This document shows, piece by piece, positions 37,896 through 51,300 of a stretch of 64,000 nt of DNA (positions are counted from its first letter, which is position 1; every line of letters starts with the position of its first letter). Position numbers and translations under genes: made by a program. The stretch covers positions 81,718,743-81,782,742 of the forward strand of contig CM063283.1 in assembly GCA_032173965.1 (NCBI GenBank), read 5' to 3'. Under the pieces are notes generated by a model that saw only the letters and a program-made list of their open reading frames with translations, made no database searches and was not told the DNA's origin. This DNA comes from Sitta carolinensis. Taxonomy: Eukaryota; Chordata; Aves; Passeriformes; Sittidae.

Positions 37896-40879
37896 TAAAG
37901 ACTAGTTTAGTTGCTGATAGAACATTTATGTTGTTGTATTTTTTTTTTTTTTTTTTAATAACCAAGCACGTTTATTATTTAGGTAAGAATTTGAAATTTA
38001 TGTGGGAGCAGTTAATGTCAATACCAGACATTAACAAAGAGAAGAACTTCCATTGTGTGGACAAAGGTTCTGCACAGCATGGGATTCATTAAGTAGCAGG
38101 TCTGGGTCTTCCTTAGTCCTTCTTTTACAGTTTATACACTTGTGGATCCTTTCTTTTTCCCTTTCACATCCCTTAACAGATCCACCTCCATGCTGACCTT
38201 GACTTCTCTAATCCTGTTGCTGAAAGATCACCCAGATTCTACCTCTTGTGTGTGGAATCCATTTCATGTCTGATTTTTAGATAGGAGCCCCTTGCTCATC
38301 CATGCAGTCTGCCTGCTATCTTTGCTTGGCTTTTTCCCTTCACTTCTTTCCTGTCATTCATATAAAAGACTAGGAAAGGCCAAGCCATGATGATACAAGG
38401 ACAGACCACCAAGTGACACATTTTTGAAGTGACTGTGTAAGAATGTGAATTTTAAAAATTCCAGGAACACCTGAAGACTGTTCCCCTAGGCTTTTCCCAT
38501 GGATAGAAGATGTGTCCAAAGTGTACAGTAGAGATCTTTACACTTTACACTCTCCAGCACATTAAAACAGGGAATCAGGTTCTCCCATCACAACAATGGG
38601 CTGTACTGTCTCAGGCTGACTAAACTGATTTGTCATGGAGTGATGGGTCTCACTATTTTATATATATAATTCACTGTTCCCTTTATCCCACTTAAAGCAC
38701 ATTGAAATTACATCCTGTTAATGCTAAAAAATTAAAAGGGGTCATTTCTTCGAAAAGATATAATCTTGCTGTTTTTCAGGGCTTTGTGTGGAGGCTGTAA
38801 GGCCACAAATAAGTAAGTAACAATAAATGAAAAATACTCACAGACTATTGATTGTTTTGGCTCTAAGTGAAGAGTAAGCTAAACTGGGACAATTTTCTTT
38901 GCTGAACTGTGTGGAGATCCAAGACCCACTTACCACCACCAATGAAATTAGAGAAAGGGTAATTAAAAGAGAGGAAGGAAACCGATGAAAGTTAGCAAGG
39001 GTGCTGGAAGTTGCAGCTGGCAAGTGCAGCCACCCAAGAGCTACTGCTGTGGATAGAGGAGCTGGCAGAGGGCCAAGATCTGTTTGTGTGGTTTGATCCA
39101 AAATGAAAATGAAGTCAAAAGGGCTTCTTTTAGTTTATTTGCATTATTTGCATTGTTCTCATCCTCTGTCTGTCTTGCTAAGAGTTTTCTCTTCCAGCAG
39201 TCAGTATCAGAAGCCCTGACTGCTACTTTTCAGCTTGCCTTCACCATTTGCTTTCTCTATTCCTGCATGAAGTTGCAGGATGAATCTTGTTTTCTCAGGC
39301 CCAGCAATCCAACACAGCACTGTGTGTGAGCCCTGAAGAGGGGCCATGTTGTGACAATGCTCTGTCCTTTTCCTCCTGGGAGCTATGACCCAAAGGACAT
39401 GGGCAAGTTAATCAAGCACACTCCCGCAGGCAGGCAGAAAAAGTCTCCCCAGGAGAACAGATCCTATGGTATCACTCTCAACTTTCAGTTCATGGACTCG
39501 GATCATGGAGAAAACCAAATCAGGTAATCAGAGTTGGCTTCCAGTAAACAGAACCTAAGGCAGGTGTTTGGGCCAGTGTCTGCCTGCATGGGGGGAGGTG
39601 GGAGGTGCCAAATCCCTACATCCCTTTAGTGCCAAATTTGATATTTCTCTCAGTAGTAGCAAAAATAGCTCAACAGTGCATCAGCTTAATAGAAGAAGTT
39701 TGTTTGATTTAGATGTCATTTTTATTCCCCAGACCTCAGCCTTAGTTTTGGGTTCCAAAGTAGTGAAAAGAGAGATTTTGTTTGACTTGCTTTTGTTTGA
39801 CCTCCGTACATGAAAAAAAAAAAAAAAGACAAGACTGGCAAGAGGGATAATTACTTGTGATACCAACATACATGGTATTAGGAAAAAGTGAGTGTAAATG
39901 TGGTGTTTTTGCTTGAGAATTAGACCTTGTTTTAGATATAGTGCCTCAAAATCAAAATAGTTATAATCCAGAAGGTATTTTAGATATCTCTCCTTTGTTT
40001 GTTGTCTTCCTCTATCCCTTACCTCCTAACAATGAACCTTAGGAGCTCGGCAGTCCAGTGTATCTTACCTGTGTGAAAAGCAGAAAGGGACAAATTTGGC
40101 TCCATCACACTCACATGTTCACTAAGGATAGATAATAGTAATTTTTTGGAAAAAAAATGTGTTTTTAACCCAAATGGGAACATGTGGGAGTTGCCATGTC
40201 CTGCAGAACCAGATGATTTTGCCTTTGTTTATCTCACTGACTTTTGCAATGCTGACTGTGGAAACCATGAGTGATATTACCTTTCCACTAACTATTACTT
40301 ATGACCTAGTTTAGTATTTGACTTTTGCATTGCTTGTTTAGTTCCTGGAATTAATGACTCCCTGGAGGAACTTGACCAAAACAGGGACCAGACAGGTAAC
40401 AGAATACTGCATGCATGTCAGGCAGTCATGCTTGAATTGAAGGTTTCGAATTTGAAGGAATTGGATTGAAAGGCTTCCAAGAATTACAGAGATTTGAATG
40501 GGTCTTCTTGGAACATTCAGGCTTTGATGATGTGACTAAGCTGAAAAAGGTCTCATTGGAGAAGCAGTGCTGTTGGGTTAAAAAGGACAGTGAACATTTT
40601 AGGTAGGGATTTAAGAGGAATGAAAACAAGCCTAAAAAGGCCTGGCAGTACTTCTTGGTGTGTTCCCAGCCATCCATACCTAGTACATGGCAGACAAGCT
40701 TCTACCCTTGAGAAATTTGTAGCAAAATGTGGTTCAGGGGTCTCAGGTAGCATTGTGTGTGTGTCCAGGGCACTTCACATGCACCATGACTGACATGATC
40801 ATCTGCACAAGAGAGCCCCTGCATAAGAAGGTTTCTGATGCAAGCACAGAAAAGGCTCAAGATCAGCTATGAAAAAATG
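37896..40879. other. Intergenic DNA, no gene recognised
   Basis: T18 at 37939-37956 and A15 at 39813-39827. The antisense frame at 38838-39101 ends near a GTAAGT donor but lacks an ATG, so I do not call it. The left limit of the next CR1 may extend back to about 40770. Confidence 0.5.
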
Positions 40880-41922
40880 ATCTAATTGAGAACTGTCTGA
40901 ATGGCAGATCCCAGAGGGTCATAATCAATTGTGCAGGGTCTAGTTAGTGGCCTGTCACTAGTGATGTCCCCCAAAGTTCAATACTAGGCCAAATATTGTT
41001 GAACTAATTTATCAATGACTTGGATGAAGGGGCAGAGTATCTCCTCAACAAGTTTGCTGATGACTCAAAGCCAGGAAGGGTGGCCGATAGCCCAGAGGGC
41101 TGTGCAGCCCTTCGGAAGGACCTCGACTGCTTGAAGAGAGGACCAGAGAAGAGCTGTCTGGAATTCAACAAAGGCAAATGCAAGTTCCTGCACCTGGCAG
41201 GGATAACCCTGGGCACCAGCACAGGCTGGGGCTGACCTGCAGGAGAGCAGCTCTGCAGAGAAGGACCTAGGGGTCCTGGTGGACAAGCTGTCCCACACAC
41301 CAGCAGTGTGTCCTGGGGGCCAAGGCCATTGGTGTCCGGGCATGCATAAGGAAGAGCATTGCCAGCAGGTTGATCCTGCCCCTCTACTCAGCGCTGGTGA
41401 GGTCCCATCTGGAGTGTCCCCAGCCCAAGAGATGTGAAGCTTCTGGAGAGGGTCCAGCAGAGGGTGACAAAGAGGATAAGGTGACTGGAGCATCTCTCTT
41501 GAGAGGAAAGGCAGAGGGAGCTGGGCCTGTTCAGCCCCCAGAAGACATGAATAAGAAGGGGACCTCATCAATGTCTGTCAGTATCTGAAGGGATGGTGCC
41601 AAGAAGATGGAACCAGGTTTTTCTTGGGGTGACAAGCAATAGGACAAGAGGCAATAGGCAGAAACTGATGCACAGAAAACTGTACCTGGATATGAGGAAA
41701 AATGTCTTTACTGTGCATGCGCCTGCACACCTGAACAGATGGTCCAGAGAGGGTATAGAGTCCCTCTTACTGGAGATATTCAGGAACCACCTGAACAAAA
41801 TCCTGTGCCATGTGCTCTGGGATGAGCCTGCCTGAGCAGGGAGGTTGGACCAGATGACTCACTGTGGTCCCTTCCAACCTTGCCTGTTCTGTGACTCTGT
41901 GATTTATTCTGTGATTCTGTGT
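40880..41922 (+). mobile_element. CR1 LINE, about 1 kb, next to the CRLF2 start
   Basis: Plus-strand CR1: 'TAGTGATGTCCCCCAAAG', then decayed RT with LNKFADDSKPGRVADSPE and CLEFNKGKCKFLHL (very typical CR1 ORF2 text). The 3' region follows, with 'TTGGACCAGATGAC' and 'GGTCCCTTCCAACCTTG' and a terminal CTGTGATTTATTCTGTGATT. The reading frame is broken in several places. Confidence 0.95.
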
Positions 41923-42189
41923 GGTCACACCTCTGCACAGTTACCTCGTCCTGGTTTGCATCACGGCTATGGTCACCTCTGATTGATACAGCTGTGAAAA
42001 GATAAATCTGGAAAAAGAGATACTTGTATTCTGAGGATTTTTTTTTTTTTTTTACATTGTATGAAGAAACTTCTGCACTTCTTATTTGTTTGTAGCTATA
42101 GATAAGTATTTTTTAAATTTCCTGAAGTCATTTCCTCCACTTCCCTCCAGCATCTGGCAAAAAGTGATCAAATAGTAAATCCAGATAAT
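41923..42189. other. Short segment between CR1 and the CRLF2 start codon
   Basis: About 270 bases holding a T16 run at 42038-42053. This is where the CRLF2 5' UTR or an upstream splice acceptor (CTTCCCTCCAG near 42150) should lie. No clear TATA box or CpG island. Confidence 0.5.
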
Positions 42190-42307
42190 ATGATTACTCA
42201 TCTCTTCACAGTCTATTGTGCCACTGCAACAATGAGACTCATCTTTCAAGTATATTCAATGATCTTCATAATGGGCAACCTTGTGGCTCCTCAGTCACAA
42301 TCTCCTG
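42190..42307 (+). CDS. CRLF2: CRLF2 exon 1 (signal peptide)
   Basis: Two in-frame ATGs, at 42190 and 42232, both with A at -3. The second gives MRLIFQVYSMIFIMGNLVAP, a compact signal peptide, and a protein of the human length, so I prefer it. Donor CCTG|GTAAGT, phase 1 out. Confidence 0.8.
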
Positions 42308-45300
42308 GTAAGTTCAAATCCCCATATATTTTTTTAGAAATTGATATATCAGCTGGCAATATTTATGTGCATAGTTTTCTTCCCGTGTTACAATAATTAG
42401 TGGGGGTTTTTTATTAGAAGATTGAACCAAACAAAAATTAATATCCAGCAGATATGAAAGTGTTCTTCTGAAAAACAAGAGAACAAATTCTATGTAAGTT
42501 TTATAGCAGAGTAGATTGCAGCCAAAAAGGATGAGCCTTCACTGAACAGAGAAGGGTAAAGCACATTCAAGGTGAGACTTCTGCACTTAGTACTCTGAAA
42601 GAATGAACACTATGAGAAAAGGTCAGAAATTTTTTGCTCTTGAGAAAGTATCAAGATAAAAATGCTATTACACAGCAAAATTATTAAAGACTACCTAAGA
42701 ACATCTCTGTTTTAAGTACTTGTCTGTGATAGCTTGTCAAAGATAAATGCAGTATTACAGAAATCAAACATAAAGCTCAACACCTACATGAAAAATCTAA
42801 TCTTCACTCTAGTTAATTTCCCACAAGTTCCCTGTTACTCATTTTATAAGGAAAAAGAAATTCTTTAAAGTTATGATCTCATTCTATCAACTTATAAGTC
42901 AGCACTCTGTTCTGCCATACATATGGTAAATACCATTTTTGACAAGGCTGCACCACCTGATTCCCCAGGGTTAATTGTCCCTGTGAGTCACTGGCTGTCC
43001 TGTGAGGGAAGGTGACTTCCCTGCTCTGAGATGGCAATCACCTATATCCATGCATGCCTTTGTGAAACAAAATTTGAAAATTAGAGTTTTGATGCCTATT
43101 TTATGCAATGTAGTGATGCCTGGCAATGGTCAGAAATCTTCTGAGAAAAATCCAAAGCATCCATTTGGTGGATTGTAAGAATTATACCTCATCTCAAAAT
43201 GCTTATAAAAAGCTTTCATTTGCTGTCTTTTTCCTCTTCTTGAAAAGATGCTTGCTGTTCATTCTCTGTCCTATGCATCCAATTCAGCAATCTTTTGCAC
43301 AAATAGCACTCTGGCCTACATTTGTTCCTATTAAAAAAATGAAACTGTCCTTCATCAATCAGTAGTCTTGAGGGTAATTAAAGACTATAGGTTCGGATCT
43401 GGGTCTTGTTCTCCAGCAGTTTCTGTACAGTGTACTGCAATATGTAGAAGTTCGACGTGTGGTTAGTTATCAGGTTTTGTCAGTGTGAGGAAATCAAAAG
43501 TGGTTTTGCTTCTTTGTTATGCATCGATGAGGTTGCAACTGTTCCAGTACATGCATGTTACATTCTGTTATCTTTGAAGGTTGATATTTTGCCTCTCCCT
43601 TTCTTTTTTTAAAATGTGTTCCATGACATTTAGCCTTTTTGCATGTTCCCTTTCAACAGCATTTTTTCTCAGTAATAAACTTTGAAAAATAGAAAGGAGG
43701 TGGAATATACTTGGTCATATTTTTGCTCATGGTTGTATCTGCATAACTTTTTGCTCAAGGAAATTTCTATCTTTTTCCCCTATAGAACTACTTTCTCCAC
43801 ACACCATAGCGTTATTTTCCATGCTTCTCTGTCCTGAGAAGAATTAGTTGCCCAGCAGGGCCTGTGAGGTTCAAGTCTTGTGCAGAACCTTAGCAGTTCC
43901 TGTCTGGTTTTACAGAATGTGTAGGCCTGGATAATTTTCTCTTGCTCCAGAGCACTGGTATGTGTCCTGCAGCACTGCAGCAAGCTGCATACCTATGTAG
44001 ACCAGCAGGTCAGCCTCAGACAGAAAGTTGTGCTGCCTCTTTTAGCCCAGGCACTGACTATTCATAACATTTATGATCTTTTAATCTATCTGTTATATAA
44101 TGGAAAGAATAATTATAAATGTGTTGCTTTGGTTTATTGTATGCCTCCAGGATCATAATTAGAAGAAGGTTTTTAATATTTGCAATTACTGTGGGAGAGC
44201 TGACATATTAGCTGAGAATGATCTATGATGTTACAGCTGAATTTAAAAAATTTCCATCATAAACAAAGGTAGAGAAATGGTCTTTTCTATTCTCTTTCTC
44301 TTTCCACTAATAGAAGATACAAATGATTCTGCCTGCAGAAGTATAGTATACTTCTTGAAGTATACTATAGGGTATAGTATGCCTGCTTGAAGTATACTAT
44401 AGAGTATAGTATGTCTGCTTGAAGTATACTTGCTTAGAACAGAACACCTTTTCAGTTAATGACAAGGGAAATATCATCAAAAAGAAAAAAAAAACATATT
44501 TCAGATAAACTGTATATATCTGCAGAGGATTTGATGTCAATTTAATCTAAACTTTAAAGAAACTCAGGTTATGCATGTCTTCAAGTTGAAATTTAAATTA
44601 TGCAAAATATGCATGTTATAATTTGAAAAGATACATGCAAACACCTAATGAACATTTACAAAAAGTACAACTCATACTACATTCAGAAAGGCTTCACAAC
44701 TCATGAAATTAGGAAGCACAGAAGAAAATTTCTCTGACTAAAGTTCTGAAAACAAAGTCTTTAATGATAAAAGATTGCAAAGATTCTGTCCTACATACCT
44801 ACTTAATTATGCTGAAATTTATTTCTTATGAAATTCTTTAAAATTGGAGCATAGGAAAGAATATGTATATATCACCAGACGGTTTATTATAATTTCTATT
44901 CCATTTCAATTAATTTTCTATTTATTGTTAAAGAATTTAATAATGTATTGCCTTCCATTTTAGTACACAAATAACTCCAGTTGTTGGAGTTTATACTTTC
45001 ATGTTAAAATCCCAAAATTTTAATTCATAATAATGCATGGGGTTTTGCAGAAAAAGGTTCTGATTTAGGTATATTTATTTATGTTGTTAAGTTGATACAA
45101 TCTGACCAATCATGCTGAAGTCAACTACTCAGATTTAGGTCCATGAATAAATCACTGTAGGACTGGAGTCAAACTGATATTCTTTGCCATATAAAAAATG
45201 TTCCTCTCTAAACCCAAGATTTAGTCTTCGCCTCTGAATTGCAGCCTCTAATAAGAAGTACTGAGTTCTAATACATTTGAAAAAATAGAGAATAATGAGT

Positions 45301-48300
45301 GTTGTTTAAGATTCAGAATTAAATGGTGTCTTTTTTTTGCCTTCCAATGGGCTAGTCAGAACAGATGCTTTGGTTTTTGTCAGGGTCCACTTTGTATAGG
45401 GTGGAAATGTCATGTGATTCCTCTGGTTTCCTTACTAGGATCCATCTCTAGAGCCAGTCATACCTCAGCTAACCCACTGAGAGTTTGAAGAGATCAAAAA
45501 GCACTATGGGATCCAGGGCTTTAATGCTGGTGCCCTTCACACATTGGTATTGAGGGGAAATGGGGCACCCTGAAAAATGATTTCAAGAATGTACCTGCAC
45601 AGAGATGGAAGGGTGGCATACAGCTTTACCAAATCTTTACTTCTCTGCTGGCAGATTGTACAGTACACATGTACAGTCACAGGATCAAGGAGATTCTCAA
45701 GCATATATCACCTATTTGAGAGGCAAAATCAGACTAAATTTTGTCGCCACATTTATTGTCAGATGTGTAAAAAATTTTTGAATGAGCAATTTCTGTGTGC
45801 TCTCTCTCACAATTAATGATCCAGTGCAATCCGTCTTAATTCTAACAATTTCCCCAGAAATATAATTTTCAAAAAAAGAAAAAAAATGTTATTTATACTG
45901 CTCAGTAAGATAAAAATCAATTCAGAAAGAATAAGCATTGAAATATTATTTTAGCATTCTGAACTTGAAGGGATAAAACTGATAGCATTGAAGTTTTTTC
46001 CTTTCTGAGATATTTAAAATAAGTTTTTCCTCTCCTTGACTCTGTTATGCTGTTCTGCATTTCTGTTATAAACTCTTTTTTCGTCTTCCTTGTTTTTTTC
46101 TGTACCTGTACAGCCCTTGTGACCAAATTGATTGAACATCTCAGAAAAATTGTGATGGAAAGAGACTTTCTATGAGGAGCATGGAGCAGGACAAGGGGCG
46201 ATGGCTTTAAAATGAAAGAGACTAGATTTATATTAGATATTAGGAAAATGTTCTTTACTGTGAGGATGGTGAGGCACTAGCACAGGTTGCACAGAGAAGC
46301 TGTGGATGCCTCGTCCCTGAAATTGTTCAAGGCTGGGTTGGATGGAGCTCTGAGCGGCCTGGTCTAGTGAAAGATTCAAAAACATGCCCTAGAAAGAGCA
46401 TTTTGCTTTCTGCCATTGTGCCAAATTATTGTACACATAGAAATAGCGTCAAAAATTAATTTTGAAATTAATTACCCTTGAAAATATGTAATTAAGAAAG
46501 CAAGTACTCTTCCTGTTCTTATTTTCATAATTGAAGCATGATCATTAGCAGTTCTTTCTCAAAGTGAAAATACAGGCAATCAGACTAATTATCCAAAAGT
46601 AGAAAATATATATTTTGTAACTTCTAAAGGGAATGGAAAGGATTCATGATATAGTCATAAAAACTATCTCAGGAGAGTAAAATATTATCCATTCTAACAT
46701 TTATAATTTTTTTAATTATGTCAATTTTATTTAAGGATAGAGACTATGTAATCATACACTAAATACACATTAAATATACCTTGAACTGCTTTTATAGGAA
46801 ATCTAAGTCCAAGAAGTAAAGAATTTCAGTTACACTGTACCCTGCACAGTACAACCATGCTAAAGTAGTCCATAAAAATTAAAATGTATTAGTGCAATCA
46901 CAGACCAAGAATCCACTGTTAGGCACTTTGCCTGCATATTTCTTAGTGGCTTTAGTAAAAGACAAGATCATCTCTTAGACCCGAAGAAGAGAATTGCAAA
47001 GAGCTTTAAGTCCCATGAAAAATGAGCTATGTAGGTACTTTGTTGCAACAGAGGTAGAACTGGCTGGATAAACTCCACTTTATGACACCTTTTAAGTGTT
47101 TTCTCTTCTGGTTTTGCCTCAGCATATAAACACGATTTTCTATTTGAGAAAACAATGCAAAACAAGCTTGCAAACATTAGGTAAGAGATGGAGGAGGCAG
47201 TTTCAAGTCTTTTTCTTGAATAAGAGTAGGATATTTTTTCCACAGCTCCATGAGTCACATAGCAGAAACCTGAAGATACATCTACCCTGTATGTCCTAGA
47301 TTTTTGTCATAACTGTCTTGAATGGTTTTGATAAAACTGTGTGTTACAACACAAATACACTTCCACAAAAACTCTATCTAGTCATAAAGCACAAATATAA
47401 TCATAACACAGATATAGGCATGAAAATAGACAAAATGTTTACTTGAACCCATGTCTCATATTCTTTGTGTTGATTACAGAGCAAAAGATAGCAACCACGA
47501 GAATAGTTATTCTTGATTCCCATGAAATAATCAGAATGACTGGATATGATGAAAAACTCATAAGAAATATCTCAAAAATTTAAACCACGTCAAAAGTCCA
47601 GCCAAGCATAAAAAGCACACAGCAATCAAATCTAAAATCCTCTATTTTCCTTCTAGACAGTAATATTCCAGCAAAGATTTTTAGTGGTAGACACTTCACA
47701 GCTGGACAGAGAAGTCTGAAAATTTTACCTTCAAGTGGTTTCTTGATGATACATTTTCTTCCTCTTTATTCACTCAAGTAAACACAATTTCATACCCTAT
47801 AAAATGCAAAATAAAAATTTTTTGATATAGAATGGATTTCTAATCCTTCTGCCTTCTTAATTTTTCCATTTCTTCAATGTCAGGTTTATCTTCAGTGTCT
47901 GATTGTGGAATCCTGTGTCCCTAGCAAGAACAGTAACAAGGAGATGATCAGAGAGGAAATAAAATCTGTGTGCAGTCAAGAGACATTAAACAATCATGCA
48001 TGTATTTACGGTGGAAATGGGTCATGGATAAAATATACAATACATCTACTTGTGCTGATTTGCTCTGTGTTCCTGTGGGGTCTTGACTGGTCTGCATTTC
48101 TGGTGCTAGTTCTTTGTTTCTTACAGCAAACATTGGACAGTTTATGGAGACATTCCCTATAGTTCTAGTTCCCAAAGATTTTTCCTCAGCAGTTATGGGG
48201 AAAGCTGTCCTCAAGGTATAGGCCCTATGCAGTGCACGAACCTGGCCATGTCTACACTTTTTGGTCCTGGGACCATGTGGACAATTCTCTGTCTTGTGTC

Positions 48301-51300
48301 ACTGTACATGCCTTCGTTTCATTATTTTGAAATTCTAATTTCAACCTCTCCAAGTTATTTTACTCTATTTCCTTGTATTTTGGATTCTCTTATGTCTTAT
48401 TTTACAATCATCTGAGCCTATTGCATACATGTCTTAGAAATACAGATTACCTACTATACTAACATCAAGGGATGCTTTTCATACTCACTCCTGAAATCAT
48501 ACTCTCCATAAATGTCCTGAGCAGGTGGGAAAGATGCCATCAACACCACAATAATCAACTTCAATAATGAGAAAATGCAGATCACATGGGCAACAAGAGA
48601 GATTTTTCCCAATGACAATGTGTCATTTTTTTACACGTGAGTATTGTCAGTGCCTGCTCCTCTCCCATTAAAGCATTTACTTAGAGAGAATGAAATATCT
48701 AAGTCCATTTGAGTCTCCTGTGAACTAGAAATTCTTTTAACATTTGTTAATATGCAGCATGAAACCAATATGCATTCACAACCTACAGAAGTGCACAAAT
48801 CAATAAATCTGGTGAGTAGTCAGTCACAACAGATGTGATACGAAAGATTTGTCCCTCTTCCACCATTGTGCTAAATGCTAATCCTAATTACATCATTGAA
48901 AGTGTTTTTTCCACATATGCATGTATAATTTCCTTATTAACTGACATCATTAATGACTAAAAACAGTGTAATATTTTGGTTAAAGACAGTCATAGTGCTT
49001 ATCTTTTCTTTCTGGGTTGTATATATGGAAAACTTTTCACAGTACAGTCTTGACAACAAGATCATGAAAGCACTTGTTTGAGCAAGTCATTCTCTTATTA
49101 GAAAACAACAGCATGAATGAAACTTGATTATTTCAGACTGCATTGAAACCCAGGGATGGAAATTCGATGAATTTTGGGTGATGAATTCCCTCACACCACT
49201 ATGAAATTTGTCACTTCAAGAAAAATCATCCACAGACTTTCCTCACTGTAGCATTTGAAAAAAAAGAAAAAAATAAAGCAGTAAAAAAAAATTAATTAAC
49301 TTGTGTTAATTGTTAAGTTTTCCATTTACCAATATTATTTCATTTACAGATTTGATGAAGGCAACCACACAGTTTGGAAGCCATGTACCACCTATTTATT
49401 GGATCAAGATTATAATTCCGGATGTCTTTTTAAGACAGAAGGACCTACCCTTGCCATTTCTATCAGGAACAGCAATGGAAGCAAAGAGCTTTTTTCTAAA
49501 AAATTTAAAGCTGATTTTTACAGTAAGTATGAAAAATCATGAATACTTTGGCATATTTTCCAGTTCCCTAAGTTCGAGAAGAAATCAGTTATAAAACATA
49601 TAAAATATTATTAGTGTCCATGTTAAAACAAAGTTAGTTGTTTCATGTTGAATTTTGTTCATTGCTGTTACCAGTAGTTACATAGGCTTGTGTGCAACTG
49701 CAGTTAAGTGAGATATCAAACTTGTTCCATATATATATATATGGGTGTTCTTTGTCTAGTGCAAGCCTGCTGATCAAGAAAATTAATAATAGTTTTTTTC
49801 TTAGTGTTAACTGTGTGATCTTTCTCTTATTTTCAACCTTCATTATTTTGCTATCTTTCATGCAATATGAGGCAGCAAACTGCTTCTTGTCAAAGATGTC
49901 ACAAAACCATCGTCTTGTCACAAAACCATCATCAGATGCCAAAAGAAATTAGCTGAGTGGCTGTGGTACAGTCTGGCAGAGTAAAAGGGACATCCTACTA
50001 CTAGTAGAGAGATGATGTTCCTGTTTTTATTAAATCTTTCCTGTCCCCAAATACATATTTAACATCTAGTATGAGATTATTTTATCAAAAACTTCTGGAA
50101 TTTCACATACCTACATCATTCAAACTGGAGGATTTTTTTTTTTTTTTTCTAATCGAAATCACACAGAAGATATACAATGGAGGTATATCTGAAAAAAAAA
50201 AAATTTCCAAATTTATTAATAATGTTTTAGCAGAAGAGATTAAACACAAACCTGTCAAGGCATCAAATTTTGATAATATTTTATATCTCATAATTTTACC
50301 ATCTTCAATTAAATTAAAGAAAACTGCAGCCCGACCCTCAAATTATCACTATTAAACACCCACTGATAGGAAAATTAATTTCAAAAGAGTTAGGTAACAA
50401 AGGTCAAGTATCAAGGATCAGACTGAGGTCTTTAAATTATGAAGGCAGAGTGTTCCTATTACAAAAAAGACAACTAGAAGGATTGAGAAAGCTGGTAGCA
50501 CACTTTTCACCCTTTATTTCCCACTGCTGAAGGCTTACCAGCTGCATAGGTCAAACCATGGAGGTGTCCTCAGACACTCTGGAAACAGTGAGGGGTAGAT
50601 TCAGTTGTGCTTAGATAGGAATCCAGGGCTTTTGAAAATGCCCCACCATATCCCTCATATCCTCCAGCAGCTTCAAAAGTCTGTCTTGGAGTTTTTATGG
50701 TAGTGAATTTGCCACTTCATTCCCCATGAGGAAGCTTGTTTCTTTTTCTGGTTTGCAGGGAGTGTGAGGAGACTGAAGTCCTTTCCTTAAGTGGCTACAA
50801 TAGGTTCCTGACATGATACAGTTGCTGCCTTCGAATGTGTCACCTCAAATGGTGAACGGCATCATGGTGTCAAGCTCCATTTTGATATTTAATAGGGAGG
50901 TCAGCTACAAAAGCAAAACCCCAAGAAGTCCACCTTCCTCTCTTAGTACTCAATGAAATATTGAGCCAAGGAAGGAAAAAATTATTTCAACTGTAAAGTG
51001 CTTTTTAGGATGCTATAGCAAAATTTGTTTCTCTTCTTCTCAGTAAAGCCCAGTCCACCAGAAAATGTGACCTTCTTCTGGGAAGAGGACACTGTTACTG
51101 TAAGCTGTAATAAACCAAAGAGAAATGCATGGTGCTTGAGACTTGAACTTCAGTACAAAAGCAAGTTTGACAAAGAGTGGCAAGTGAGTTGTATGTCACA
51201 TTTTTAATCAACATTGAAAGAAGTTAACATCACATTTTTAATCAACAGTAGAAGGAGTTGGAAATAGCATATCCACAGAATATAAAATACAGCTGTTTCC

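Larger units (their letters stand above)
42308..48524. other. CRLF2 intron 1
   Basis: Bounded by GTAAGT and TGAGCAG; about 6.2 kb, AT-rich. Contains a 32-bp palindromic tandem repeat at 44326-44434 and a CR1 piece at 46161-46375. No nested gene recognised. Confidence 0.85.

Noticed and set aside
38838..39101. Minus-strand frame with a hydrophobic stretch and a GTAAGT donor, resembling a signal-peptide exon
   Set aside because: No ATG starts it, no acceptor precedes it, and no phase-matched downstream exon was found.
41065..41571. 168-codon antisense frame
   Set aside because: It is the reverse strand of a CR1 element whose + strand carries recognisable CR1 ORF2 text.
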